Below, one piece after another: positions 17,421-25,846 of a stretch of 64,000 nucleotides of DNA; position 1 is the first letter of the stretch; each line of letters starts with the position of its first letter. The stretch is taken from NCBI RefSeq assembly GCF_024349685.1, contig NZ_AP025944.1, forward strand, positions 2,424,001 through 2,488,000, read 5' to 3'. Under the pieces are notes generated by a model that worked only from the letters and a program-made list of their open reading frames with translations, ran no database searches and was not told the DNA's origin. The position numbers were made by a program, and so were the translations under genes. The DNA is from Pseudomonas sp. LRP2-20. Lineage in GTDB: Bacteria; Pseudomonadota; Gammaproteobacteria; Pseudomonadales; Pseudomonadaceae.

Positions 17421-17938
17421 GGCCTCGACCTCGGGGTAATCACGGCAGGCATTGGCGTGTCCCCATTGATCCTGGTGGGGCGCTGGCTGTTGTTTTTATG
17501 GGCGCGGCGCGGGTGGCCGGCCTTGTTGCGCTCCTTGCCTGGCCATCCTACACCAGCTTTTTTCTCTCCGGAATCATGTGAAAAGTCGACTAAAAATTTT
17601 CCGGCATATTGCCGTGCGCGGTTAGTTTTTTTAGCTGGGTTTTCATGACCAGCAATCGATGTAAAAGCCGATATTAATCAATTGGCTAGAGCATTTTTGA
17701 TTGATTTTCAGGATGAAAGCTCAAGAGGTAGTGGTGATTTTTAGCGTGAAAATTCAATTGACAATTCACGTAATCGGTCGCAAATTTTTGTCACCGGCTG
17801 CCAAAACAAGAGAGACAGAACCATGCCGCCCGATCCAGCCTTTGCCCCCCTGCGTGGCCGCTGCTCGCCCTTGCCGAGCCTGGCCATTTCGCCGCCTGCC
17901 AAACAACACGAAAACCGCGCCTGAGACGGAGAATGTCC
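17421..17938. promoter_or_regulatory. lysR-iacA divergent intergenic region, AT-rich
   Basis: This 0.5-kb space without genes turns AT-rich between about 17560 and 17800. TTGACA at 17758-17763 with CAAATT 17 bases later is a possible promoter for iacA and overlaps the IacR-type dyad listed separately. That would leave a 5' leader of about 150 bases. No small gene is apparent. Confidence 0.5.
17746..17769. promoter_or_regulatory. Candidate IacR (MarR) operator upstream of iacA
   Basis: A 24-bp imperfect palindrome has outer arms GTGAA/TTCAC around a TCAATTGA centre and includes the sequence TTCAATTGACA. A copy matching at 17 of 24 positions lies in the iacR-iacH space at 24114-24137. Both copies contain TTGACA, so a bound repressor would cover the -35 element. 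Confidence 0.6.
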
Positions 17939-19108
17939 ATGGATTCGCTTTGCCTGCGTGCCGCGCCTGTGTCGGCGCTCGCCTCTGGCCCTGCCTTCGA
18001 GGCCTTGCTTGATGGGGTGCGTGATCGTGCCCGCCTGGGTGAGTTCGATCGCCAGCGCCACATTTCCCGAGATGTGATCGATGCCTTCAAGGCCCATGGC
18101 GTGTACCGCGCCCTGGTGCCGAAACGCTTTGGTGGGCTGGAATGCTCGCCGGGTACCTTCTGCGAAATGATCGAGCGCATTTCCCATGCCGACGGCTCGG
18201 CCGGTTGGGTCGCCAGCTTTGGCATGAGCCCGGTGTACCTGGCGGCGCTGCCGCTGGAGACCATCGCCGAAATCTACGGCAATAGCCCCGACACCGTGTT
18301 CGCCGGTGGCATCTTCCCGCCGCAACCGGCCGAGATCGTGCCTGGCGGTTTCAAGGTCAACGGCCGCTGGAAGTACTCCAGTGGCTCGATGGGGGCCGAC
18401 ATCGTCGGTGTCGGCATCGCCCCGCGCAACGGCGACAAGCTCGACCTGCCGCGCCTGGCGGTGCTGCCGCGCAGCCAGGCGCGTATCGAAGAAACCTGGG
18501 ACACCGTCGGCCTGCTCGGTACTGGCAGCCACGACCTGCTGGTCGAGGATGTGGTGGTCGGCGAGCAGTGGACATTCGTCCGCGGTGGCAAGCCCAACCT
18601 CGACGAGCCGTTCTTCCGCTACCCGTCGCTGTCATTCGCCACCCAGGTGCTCTCGGTGGTCGGCCTGGGGATTGCCCGTGCCGCACTGGACGAGCTGTCG
18701 GGCATGGCCAGCGGGCGCATCTCGGTAACCGGCGCCCCGGCGCTGGCCGACCGCCCACTGGCCCAGGTCGACGTGGCCAAGGCCGAGGCGGCGCTGCGTT
18801 CGGCGCGGGCGTTCTTCTACGAGTCCATCGAGCAGGCCTGGGCACATGTGCTGGCCGGCGACCCGGTGCCGATCGAGGTCACCAACCTGCTGCGCCTGTC
18901 CTCCACCCATGCCGCGCGCGTGGCCGCCGAAGTGGCGCGCAGCGCGCAGATGCTCTCGGGCATGACCGGCATCTACAACGAAAGCCCGCTGGCCCGCTGC
19001 GTCAACGACGCGCAAGTGGTGACCCAGCACGCCTTCATGGGCGACGTCACCTACCAGAACGCCGGGGCGATGTTCTTCGGCAAACAGCCCCTGCCGGGCT
19101 ACCTGTAA
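17939..19108 (+). CDS. iacA: IAA monooxygenase IacA, acyl-CoA-dehydrogenase-like flavoprotein
   Basis: The 389-residue flavin-dependent monooxygenase has an acyl-CoA dehydrogenase fold (like HpaB/HsaA two-component oxygenases): N-terminal helical domain, middle beta domain (ETWDTVGLLGTGSHDLLVED) and C-terminal helical domain. In P. putida 1290 IacA makes the first attack on the indole ring of IAA, using reduced flavin from IacG. GGAG at 17928 suits the ATG at 17939 (spacing 7) better than the in-frame ATG at 17933. It is the first gene of iacABCDEFG and lies downstream of the IacR-type dyad. Confidence 0.88.
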   Translation: MDSLCLRAAPVSALASGPAFEALLDGVRDRARLGEFDRQRHISRDVIDAFKAHGVYRALVPKRFGGLECSPGTFCEMIERISHADGSAGWVASFGMSPVYLAALPLETIAEIYGNSPDTVFAGGIFPPQPAEIVPGGFKVNGRWKYSSGSMGADIVGVGIAPRNGDKLDLPRLAVLPRSQARIEETWDTVGLLGTGSHDLLVEDVVVGEQWTFVRGGKPNLDEPFFRYPSLSFATQVLSVVGLGIARAALDELSGMASGRISVTGAPALADRPLAQVDVAKAEAALRSARAFFYESIEQAWAHVLAGDPVPIEVTNLLRLSSTHAARVAAEVARSAQMLSGMTGIYNESPLARCVNDAQVVTQHAFMGDVTYQNAGAMFFGKQPLPGYL

Positions 19109-19125
19109 CTTTCGGGATTACTGAC

Positions 19126-19488
19126 ATGAGCGATAAGAAAGCCTTGCGCGTGCTGTTCTGCATGGGCATCAACCAGAACTTCTTCGACGCCCCGCGTGAG
19201 GAACAGCTGCAGGTGTGGGCCGCGTTCAGCGCGATGTGGAACGGCATCCACGACCTGGCCGGGGTCAAGGTGCTGGGCAACATGGATGACGACCAGAGCA
19301 TGGTCGGCCCGTCCGACGGCTTCCCCTGGACCACCTACCTGCTGGCCGACGTGCCAGACATCGAGACCGTGCACGCCGCCTGCAACCTGTTCCGCACCAC
19401 TGCGGTGGGCGAGGGGCCGTACAAGCTGTGGCGCTATGCCAAGGTCGAGGCCCGTGTCGGCCGCGAACTGATCATCCAGCGCGCCTGA
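19126..19488 (+). CDS. iacB: IacB, small protein of the IAA pathway
   Basis: The 120-residue protein (MSDKKALRVLFCMGINQNFF at the start) stands between iacA and iacC exactly where iacB occurs in known iac clusters. It has no signal peptide or membrane segment, and looks like a ferredoxin-like dimeric alpha/beta barrel protein. The biochemical role of IacB is poorly defined. A longer open frame reaching back to 18568 runs inside iacA and is rejected; the ATG 17 bases after the iacA stop is used. Named from its position and size. Confidence 0.8.
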   Translation: MSDKKALRVLFCMGINQNFFDAPREEQLQVWAAFSAMWNGIHDLAGVKVLGNMDDDQSMVGPSDGFPWTTYLLADVPDIETVHAACNLFRTTAVGEGPYKLWRYAKVEARVGRELIIQRA

Positions 19489-19503
19489 TTCGAGGACTCT
19501 GCC

Positions 19504-20787
19504 GTGACCAACCTGATCCCCGCCATCAACCTGACGGTCGACCCGGCCGAGCTGGTGCAGCCCGACCGCGTCCACACCTCCCTGTACACCGACCCGGCGC
19601 TGTTCGACGCCGAGCTGGAAAAGATCTTCCACAGCACCTGGATCTGGGTCGCCCACGAAAGCGAAGTCCCGGACGCCGGCAGCTACAAGACCACCTACAT
19701 CGGCAAGCAGCCGGTGATCGTGGTGCGTGACCGCAAGAAAGCCATCAACGTGCTGCTCAACCGCTGCCGCCACCGCGGCGCCACGGTCTGTGAGCACAAG
19801 AAGGGCAAGACCAACAGCTTCGTCTGCCCGTACCACGGCTGGGGCTACGCCCTCGACGGCTCGCTGCGCGGCATCCCGCACCCGGAAAGCTACGGCGACT
19901 GCATCGACAAGGCCGAGCTGCCGCTGGTCAGCCTGCGCACCGAAAGCTACGCCGGCATGGTCTTCGCCACCTTCAAGGATGATATCGAGCCGCTGGAAGA
20001 CTTCCTCGGTGCGGCGAAGAAGTGGATGGACCTGTTCATGAAGCAAGGCGCCGGCTACGGCATCAAGGTCCCCGGCGAGCACCGCTTCCGCTTCCCCGGC
20101 AACTGGAAGATCCAGTTGGAAAACACCACCGACGCCTACCATTTCCCGCTGGTGCACAAGAGCTTCCTGTCCTCGGTGGACGAGCAGACGCTGGAGCTGT
20201 TCGACTTCGTCAAAGGCCCCGGCTATGTCGAGGACCTGGGCAACGGCCACAGCGTGATGGTGATGATCCCCGAACTGGTGGACCTGGAAGCCGACCTCGA
20301 CAAGCCGATCCCCGAGCGTTTCGAGTCGCTGGCCGCCGAGCTGCGTGACGAGGGCATCGAGGAGCAGCAGGTGCGCCGCATCGTCCGCGCCGTCGGTGGC
20401 TCGGGCTTCAACCTCAACCTGTTCCCCAACGTCGCCTGCTCGATGGCGTTCTTCCGCGTGCTGCAGCCGATCTCGGTCACGGAAACGGAAATCCACCACT
20501 CAGTGATCACCATGGATGGCGGCCCGGCTGCGGCCAACCGCTACCGCCTGCGCCTGCATGAACACTTCCAGGGCCCGATGGGCTTTGGCACCCCGGACGA
20601 TTCCGAGGCTTGGGAGCGCGTGCAGAAAGGCGCCAATGCCGGCGAGAACCTGTGGATCATGCTCAACCGCGGCCTGCCGGGCGAGAAGCCCAGCGCAGAC
20701 GGCCTGGTCTCCGACGTCAGTGCCGAAACCGGCATGCGGGCGGCGTACCAGCAGTGGAAGAAGATGATGACCGCGGAGGCCAAATGA
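19504..20787 (+). CDS. iacC: Rieske dioxygenase alpha subunit IacC
   Basis: Oxygenase large subunit of the IacCDF system, which acts late in IAA breakdown, on the oxindole/dioxindole acetate stage that leads to catechol. The 427 residues include the Rieske ligands C88/H90 and C108/H111 and the iron-site histidines H213 and H218 in ENTTDAYHFPLVH. GTG start with GAGGA eight bases upstream. It overlaps iacD (ATGATG). A second copy with six residue changes lies inverted at 14943-16226; the stretch between them holds lysR, iacA and iacB. Confidence 0.92.
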   Translation: MTNLIPAINLTVDPAELVQPDRVHTSLYTDPALFDAELEKIFHSTWIWVAHESEVPDAGSYKTTYIGKQPVIVVRDRKKAINVLLNRCRHRGATVCEHKKGKTNSFVCPYHGWGYALDGSLRGIPHPESYGDCIDKAELPLVSLRTESYAGMVFATFKDDIEPLEDFLGAAKKWMDLFMKQGAGYGIKVPGEHRFRFPGNWKIQLENTTDAYHFPLVHKSFLSSVDEQTLELFDFVKGPGYVEDLGNGHSVMVMIPELVDLEADLDKPIPERFESLAAELRDEGIEEQQVRRIVRAVGGSGFNLNLFPNVACSMAFFRVLQPISVTETEIHHSVITMDGGPAAANRYRLRLHEHFQGPMGFGTPDDSEAWERVQKGANAGENLWIMLNRGLPGEKPSADGLVSDVSAETGMRAAYQQWKKMMTAEAK

Positions 20788-21263
20788 TGAACCTGAATCT
20801 GCTCAACGAAGTCACCGCGTTCATCTGGCAGGAAGGCGACATGCTCGACCACGGTGAATACGACACCTGGCTGAGCCTGTGGACCGAAAACGGGACCTAC
20901 ATCATCCCGATCAACCCGAAAGAGACCGACTACGAGAACACCCTGAACTACGCCTACGACGACCACCACATGCGTGGCCTGCGCGTGCAGCGGCTGATCG
21001 GTGGCGAGTCGATTTCCACCAGCCCGCAACCACGCACCGTGCGCACGATCTCGCGCTTTCGGGTGCTGGCCGACGACGGTGTAAACGTCACCGTGCGGGC
21101 CGCGCAGAACATCCGCGAGTTCCGCAAGGAAAGCCTCAAGCACTACAGCGCCGACCTGACCTACACCCTGGTCCGCGCTGAAGGCGGCTTCAGGATCCAC
21201 CGCAAGGTGATCAGCCTGATCAACAGCGACGATGCCCTTGCCGGCATCGGCTACATCCTCTGA
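20784..21263 (+). CDS. iacD: Rieske dioxygenase beta subunit IacD
   Basis: The 159-residue small subunit of the ring-hydroxylating oxygenase (NTF2-like fold) is coupled to iacC by start/stop overlap; ATG at 20784 or 20787. Typical beta-subunit features are YDTWLSLWTENGTYIIPI near the N-terminus and LTYTLVRAEGGFRIHRKVI near the end. Nearly identical to the copy at 14467-14946. A longer in-frame opening from 20610 is inside iacC and not used. Confidence 0.92.
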   Translation: MMNLNLLNEVTAFIWQEGDMLDHGEYDTWLSLWTENGTYIIPINPKETDYENTLNYAYDDHHMRGLRVQRLIGGESISTSPQPRTVRTISRFRVLADDGVNVTVRAAQNIREFRKESLKHYSADLTYTLVRAEGGFRIHRKVISLINSDDALAGIGYIL

Positions 21264-21273
21264 GGAGCGCGCC

Positions 21274-22005
21274 ATGAATCAAGTCGCATTGGTAACCGGC
21301 GCCGGCCAGGGCCTCGGCCAGCGCTTCTGTGCCCGGCTGCTCGCCGCAGGCTTCGACGTGGTGGTCTCGGACCGCGACCTGGCGCTGGCCCAGGCCACCG
21401 CCAAAACGCTGGGCGGGCGCACCCTGGCGGTCAAGCTCGACGTCGGCAACAAGGCCGACTTCGAGCAGGCCCTGGCCCAGGTGCTGGAGCACTTCGGCGC
21501 CCTGCACGTGGTGGTCAACAACGCCGCCGTCACCAAGACCACGCCGCTGATGCAGATCAGCCCCGAAGAGTTCGACGCCGTGGTCGGCCTCAACCTGCGC
21601 AGCGTGTTCCTCGGCTGCCAGGTGCTTGGCGCGCACCTGGCCGAAGCCGGCTACGGGCGGATCATCAACATGGCCTCGCTGGCCGGGCAGAACGGCGGCA
21701 CCGCCACCGGTGCGCACTACGCGGCGAGCAAGGGCGCGATCGTCACCTTGACCAAGATCTTCGCCAAGGAGTTTGCGAGCCGCGGCGTCACCGTCAATGC
21801 CATCGCCCCGGGCCCGATCGACTCGCCTGCGGTGCACGCCGCAGTGCCGGCCGAACGTATGCAGGGGTTGCTGGCGAACATCCCGGTGCAGCGCCTGGGC
21901 GATGCCGATTTTCTTGGCGACCTGATCGTGCAACTGGCGCGGCCCGAGGCCTACTTCACCACCGGGGCGACCTGGGACGTGAACGGCGGCCTGTTCATGC
22001 GTTGA
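21274..22005 (+). CDS. iacE: Short-chain dehydrogenase/reductase IacE
   Basis: The 243-residue classical SDR has a cofactor motif TGAGQGLG near residue 9, NNAA after strand 4, catalytic Ser in INMASLAGQNGG and the YxxxK pair in HYAASKGAI. In the iac pathway IacE acts with IacA in forming the oxidised indole intermediates. The start at 21274 has GAGGAG nine bases upstream; the frame also opens at 21232 inside iacD, which is rejected. No copy of this gene accompanies the duplicated oxygenase. Confidence 0.9.
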   Translation: MNQVALVTGAGQGLGQRFCARLLAAGFDVVVSDRDLALAQATAKTLGGRTLAVKLDVGNKADFEQALAQVLEHFGALHVVVNNAAVTKTTPLMQISPEEFDAVVGLNLRSVFLGCQVLGAHLAEAGYGRIINMASLAGQNGGTATGAHYAASKGAIVTLTKIFAKEFASRGVTVNAIAPGPIDSPAVHAAVPAERMQGLLANIPVQRLGDADFLGDLIVQLARPEAYFTTGATWDVNGGLFMR

Positions 22006-22053
22006 TATTTTCCGGGGCGCCCACGCGCCCCTCTGTTAGGCGGGACACCGGCC

Positions 22054-23013
22054 ATGAATGAACAACTGTTGAACGTAGTCGTGCGCAAGCGCGAGATCCA
22101 AGGGGCCGACGTGGTCGTGCTCGACCTGGGCCGGGCCGATGGCGCGGCGCTGCCGGCCTTCGAGGCGGGCGCGCATGTGGATATCCATGTCGCCCCGGGC
22201 CTGGTGCGCCAGTATTCGCTGTGCAGCGACCCGGCCGATGCCACGGTGTATCGCCTGGGCGTGCTGAAAGACCCGGCCTCCCGCGGTGGCTCGGTGAGCG
22301 TGCATGACACGTTGCTGGAAGGGCATGAGGTGCAGATCAGCACTCCACGCAACCTGTTCCCGCTGGCGGCCGATGCGCGCCGCTCGATCCTGCTGGGTGG
22401 CGGCATCGGCATCACGCCGATGATCGCCATGGCCCATGCCCTGCACCAGCAGGGGGCCGATTTCGAACTGCATTACTGCGGGCGCTCGCGCAGCCGCAGT
22501 GCCTTCCTCGATGCGCTGGCCAGCGCGCCGTTCGCCGCTCGGGTGTTCACCCACTTCGACGATGAAGAGGCCGCCCAGCGCCTGAACCTGGCGGATGTGC
22601 TTGGCAGCGGCACGCCCGGCACCCACCTGTACACCTGCGGCCCGTCGGGCTTCATGGACTGGGTGATCGATGGCGCGCGCCAGCAAGGCTACAGCGAGGC
22701 GCACATCCACAAGGAGTACTTCCAGGTCGAGGTCGACGCCAGCGGTGCCGGCTTCGAAGTGGTCGCTGCACGCAGCAACAAGACCGTGCAGGTAGCCGAG
22801 GGCCAGAGCATTCTCGACGCCTTGGCCCAGGTGGGCATCAAGATCGACATCTCGTGCGAGCAGGGCGTGTGTGGCACCTGCATGTGCGAAGTGCTCGAAG
22901 GCGAGCCGGACCACCGCGATGTGTACCTGACCGATGAAGAAAAAGCCGCGAACGACCAGATCCTGGTGTGCTGCTCGCGGGCCAAATCGAACAAGCTGGT
23001 GCTGGATATCTGA
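22054..23013 (+). CDS. iacF: Rieske oxygenase reductase IacF
   Basis: The 319-residue NADH:ferredoxin reductase with C-terminal 2Fe-2S domain feeds electrons to IacCD. Motifs: RQYSLCSDPAD (flavin), LLGGGIGITPMIAMAHAL and YTCGPSGFMDWV (NAD), and CEQGVCGTCMCEVLEGEPDH plus the fourth cysteine in VCCSRAKSNK. It follows iacE by 48 bp. The paralogue at 13497-14456 has the same length but is much more diverged than the two oxygenase pairs, so the reductases have escaped homogenisation. Confidence 0.9.
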   Translation: MNEQLLNVVVRKREIQGADVVVLDLGRADGAALPAFEAGAHVDIHVAPGLVRQYSLCSDPADATVYRLGVLKDPASRGGSVSVHDTLLEGHEVQISTPRNLFPLAADARRSILLGGGIGITPMIAMAHALHQQGADFELHYCGRSRSRSAFLDALASAPFAARVFTHFDDEEAAQRLNLADVLGSGTPGTHLYTCGPSGFMDWVIDGARQQGYSEAHIHKEYFQVEVDASGAGFEVVAARSNKTVQVAEGQSILDALAQVGIKIDISCEQGVCGTCMCEVLEGEPDHRDVYLTDEEKAANDQILVCCSRAKSNKLVLDI

Positions 23014-23024
23014 GGAGCATGACC

Positions 23025-23522
23025 ATGGTAGACGTATCGCAATTTCGCAACGCAATGGCGCTGCTCGGTGGTGCCGTATCGGTCATCACCACCGATGGCC
23101 CGGCCGGCCGCTTCGGCTTCACCGCCTCGGCGGTGTGCAGCGTGACGGACTCGCCGCCCACCTTGCTGGTGTGCATGAACCGTTCTTCGTACTCCAACGA
23201 GCAGTTCAAGGCCAACGGCGCGCTGTGCGTGAACGTGCTGGCCGGCACCCACCAGGAACTGTCGGGGGCGTTTGCCAACCGCAACCTGAACATGGACGAG
23301 CGTTTTGCCGTTACCGACTGGACGGTGCTGGAGAGTGGCGCGCCGGTGATGCAGGAAGCGCTGGTCAACTTCGATTGCCGGATTGCCCAGGTGCATGAGG
23401 TGGGCTCGCACAGCATCTTCTACTGCGAGATCCAGGACATCCGCCACGGCGGTGCCGATGACGGGCTGGTGTATTTCAACCGCGCCTATCACCGGGTGTG
23501 CGAGTCGTCGAAGGCTTGCTGA
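23025..23522 (+). CDS. iacG: Flavin reductase IacG
   Basis: The 165-residue NAD(P)H:flavin reductase (HpaC/DIM6 type) has the N-terminal FRNAMALLGGAVSVITTDGP and PPTLLVCMNRSS segments typical of the family, and a C-terminal HSIFYCEIQDIRHG. It should supply reduced flavin to IacA. GAGGAG at 23012-23017 gives 7-base spacing to the ATG at 23025 but only 1 to the ATG at 23019, so 23025 is chosen. Last gene of the rightward iac operon; a GC hairpin follows. Confidence 0.9.
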   Translation: MVDVSQFRNAMALLGGAVSVITTDGPAGRFGFTASAVCSVTDSPPTLLVCMNRSSYSNEQFKANGALCVNVLAGTHQELSGAFANRNLNMDERFAVTDWTVLESGAPVMQEALVNFDCRIAQVHEVGSHSIFYCEIQDIRHGGADDGLVYFNRAYHRVCESSKAC

Positions 23523-23527
23523 AAGCG

Positions 23528-23546
23528 GGGGCCGCACGGCGGCCCC
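23528..23546. terminator. GC hairpin between convergent iacG and iacR
   Basis: GGGGCCGC-ACG-GCGGCCCC fills the 29-bp gap between the ends of iacG and iacR. It could act on both strands, though there is no strong T-run, so it may be a structural rather than a classical terminator. Confidence 0.5.
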
Positions 23547-23551
23547 GGTAG

Positions 23552-24031
23552 TCACAAGGTTTCGAGGTTGTGGAACACCACTTCCAGCATCTTGTTCAAC
23601 CGCTGCACCTGCGCCTCGGTCAACCCCTTGAAGCTGCGCTGGAACAACTCGCGGGTCACATCCTGCATGCGCTCGATGTTCTGCAGGCCGACCTCGGTGA
23701 TGCGCACCTGGGTCACGCGCCCGTCTTCGGGGCTGGGCGCGGTATCGACCAGGCCATCTTCCTTCATGCGGTAGACGATCTTGGTGATGGTCGACAGCTT
23801 GGCGATGGCATGGGTGGAGATCTCGGAAATGCTCGATTCACCGTTCTCGTTGAGGATCCACAGCACGCGCCAGCGCGGCACGTCGAGGTCGACCTTCTTC
23901 AGCAGACGTTCCATGTTCTGGGTGTAGCGGCCGTGCACACGGGCCAGCCAGTAGAAGGGGAAATCTTCCTTGCGAAATTCATCGCTGGCCGGGTCGTGAT
24001 GGCTGTGGCCTTTGTTTTTAGACGTGCTCAT
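23552..24031 (-). CDS. iacR: MarR-family regulator IacR
   Basis: The 159-residue MarR protein has dimerisation helices at both ends and a winged helix in the middle (SISEISTHAIAKLSTITKIV, then EDGLVDTAPSPEDGRVTQVR). In P. putida 1290 the repressor gene lies between iacG and iacH in reverse orientation, exactly as here, and IAA or its derivatives relieve repression. It is divergent from iacH over a 168-bp space that contains a candidate operator also found upstream of iacA. Confidence 0.9.
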   Translation of the reverse strand: MSTSKNKGHSHHDPASDEFRKEDFPFYWLARVHGRYTQNMERLLKKVDLDVPRWRVLWILNENGESSISEISTHAIAKLSTITKIVYRMKEDGLVDTAPSPEDGRVTQVRITEVGLQNIERMQDVTRELFQRSFKGLTEAQVQRLNKMLEVVFHNLETL

Positions 24032-24113
24032 TGATTCACTACTTGTGCGGAAATAGTCGCGACATCATAGACCTTTCCGCGCATTTGACCACCGCGACCG
24101 TGCCAGCAATTAC

Positions 24114-24137
24114 GGGAATGTTCAGTTGACATTTCCA
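24114..24137. promoter_or_regulatory. Candidate IacR operator in the iacR-iacH space
   Basis: The second copy of the 24-bp dyad (core TTCAGTTGACA, arms GGGAA and TTCC) matches the iacA copy at 17 of 24 positions. It overlaps a TTGACA hexamer at 24126-24131, 69 bp before the iacH start, so repression of iacH-iacI and perhaps autoregulation of iacR would follow. Confidence 0.6.
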
Positions 24138-24199
24138 GTAATTAGCACGCATGTTCATGGCTGGGCCACGGTCCGGCATCCATTCTTGAAAAGGGCTCC

Positions 24200-25315
24200 A
24201 TGAAAATGACAATCATAGTTGAACCCCTTGACCTGGGCGGCAGCGGCCCCCGGGTCGTGGTCAAGGACACCATCGACGTCGCCGGTACCGCGACCCGCGC
24301 CAGCAGCCAGGCGCTGGAGCATACCCCGCTGGCCGAACGGCATGCCGAGGTGGTCAGCCAGTTGCTGGCCAACGGCGCGCGGCTGACCGGCAAGGTCAGC
24401 CTGCATGAGCTGGCGTTCGGTACCACCGGCATCAACCATTACACCGGCACGGCAGCCAACCCACGCTTCCCCGGGCGCATTCCGGGTGGCTCTTCCAGCG
24501 GCTCGGCGGCAGCGGTGGCGGCAGGCCTGGCCGATTTCAGCCTGGGCACCGACACCGGTGGCTCGGTGCGGGTGCCGGCCTGCTGCTGCGGTGTGTTCGG
24601 CCTCAAGCCGACTTTTGGCCGGGTCAGCCGCAAAGGCGTGATGCCGGCGCAAACCAGCCTCGACTGCGTTGGCCCGTTTGCCGCGAGCCTGCCGATGCTG
24701 GTGCGGGCGATGAGCATGATCGACCCGACTTTCACCCCGGCGCAGGTCCCGGCCAAGGCCCGTATCGGCGTGCTGCGGGTTACCGCCGAGGCGGCGATCC
24801 ACAAAGTGGTGCAGGGCGCCCTGACCGCCAGCGGCCTGGCGCTGGGCAACGTCGAGCTCAAGCACTTTGGTGCGGCCTACGAGGCCGGCATGGTGGTGAT
24901 CAACCGCGAAACCTTCGTCGGCTGTGGCCACCTGCTGGAAACCGGCAAGGTCGGTGCCGACATCGCCGGGCGCCTGGCAGCGGCCGGGCAGACCACCGAC
25001 ACTGCGCTGGCTGAAGCGGAAGAAGTGCGCCGGCGCTTCACCGCAGAAGTCGACCAGGCCCTGGCCAGCTACGATGTGCTGGCGCTGCCGACCATGCCGG
25101 ACTTCCCGCTGCGCCTGGAAGACGCTGCCGACACCCGAGCGGTGCTGGGCATGACCTCGCTGGTGCGACCGTTCAACCTGTCCGGGCACCCGGCCTTGAG
25201 CATTCCGCTGGGCAGCGAAGCCGGCCTGCCGGTTGGCTTGCAACTGGTGGCGGCCAAGGGCGCCGACGAGAAACTGCTGGCTGTGGCCGAGCGTTTGCTG
25301 CTGAACCTGTACTGA
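24200..25315 (+). CDS. iacH: Amidase-signature enzyme IacH
   Basis: The 371-residue amidase-signature hydrolase has the Ser-cisSer-Lys triad visible as K22 (VVVKDTIDVAGT), S98 (GGSSSGSAAAVA) and S122 (GTDTGGSVRVPA). It is shorter than many amidases (450-500), as usual for IacH. Its proposed job is amide hydrolysis of an oxindole-type intermediate; this rests on published work on iac genes rather than on anything seen here. GAAAAGGG precedes the ATG at 24200; an in-frame ATG at 24206 is possible. iacI follows after seven bases. Confidence 0.87.
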   Translation: MKMTIIVEPLDLGGSGPRVVVKDTIDVAGTATRASSQALEHTPLAERHAEVVSQLLANGARLTGKVSLHELAFGTTGINHYTGTAANPRFPGRIPGGSSSGSAAAVAAGLADFSLGTDTGGSVRVPACCCGVFGLKPTFGRVSRKGVMPAQTSLDCVGPFAASLPMLVRAMSMIDPTFTPAQVPAKARIGVLRVTAEAAIHKVVQGALTASGLALGNVELKHFGAAYEAGMVVINRETFVGCGHLLETGKVGADIAGRLAAAGQTTDTALAEAEEVRRRFTAEVDQALASYDVLALPTMPDFPLRLEDAADTRAVLGMTSLVRPFNLSGHPALSIPLGSEAGLPVGLQLVAAKGADEKLLAVAERLLLNLY

Positions 25316-25322
25316 GGTGGCG

Positions 25323-25835
25323 ATGAGCGATATCCATGAACTGCAGGCCCGCCTGCAGCGCTTCGAAGACCAGCAGGCCATTCGCGTGTGCATCAATCGC
25401 TACATGCAATTGTGCGACCAGCTCGACGCCAGCACGCCGCTGGACGAGCTGGCCGGGCTGTTCACCCGCGAGGCCGTGTGGGAGGGCAAGGGTGCCAAGT
25501 ACGCCGCGAGTTTTGGTGGCTATCGGGGGCGTGAGGCGATTGGCGCGATGTTCGCCACCTACATGAAGACCCCGGCGCACTTCGCCTTGAACGTGCACTT
25601 CCTGACCAGCGAGGTCATCGAGGTGGACGGTGGGCAGGGGCTGGGGCGGTGGGTGATGCTGCAGACCAGCACCTTTGCCGACGGTGCTTCGCACCTGAAT
25701 GCGGCGCGCCTGACGGTGCGTTTCACGCAGGAGGAAGGGCAGTGGCGGATGGCGCACTTCCAGACCGAGAACCTGTTCAGCCGGCCGGTGACCGCCTGGA
25801 ACAGTGAGGCGCCTTTGCCGGTGCCGGAGCGTTAG
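25323..25835 (+). CDS. iacI: SnoaL-like protein IacI
   Basis: The 170-residue protein of the SnoaL/NTF2-like fold has the typical DEL-GLFTREAVWEG pattern after two N-terminal helices and ARLTVRFTQEEGQWRMAHFQ near the end. It is coupled to iacH as in known iac clusters; its reaction within IAA degradation is uncertain. An ATG at 25323 with GAGGTG just upstream is taken as the start; GTG at 25317 would add two residues and lies on the Shine-Dalgarno. Confidence 0.85.
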   Translation: MSDIHELQARLQRFEDQQAIRVCINRYMQLCDQLDASTPLDELAGLFTREAVWEGKGAKYAASFGGYRGREAIGAMFATYMKTPAHFALNVHFLTSEVIEVDGGQGLGRWVMLQTSTFADGASHLNAARLTVRFTQEEGQWRMAHFQTENLFSRPVTAWNSEAPLPVPER

Positions 25836-25846
25836 TCCCTGCTACT

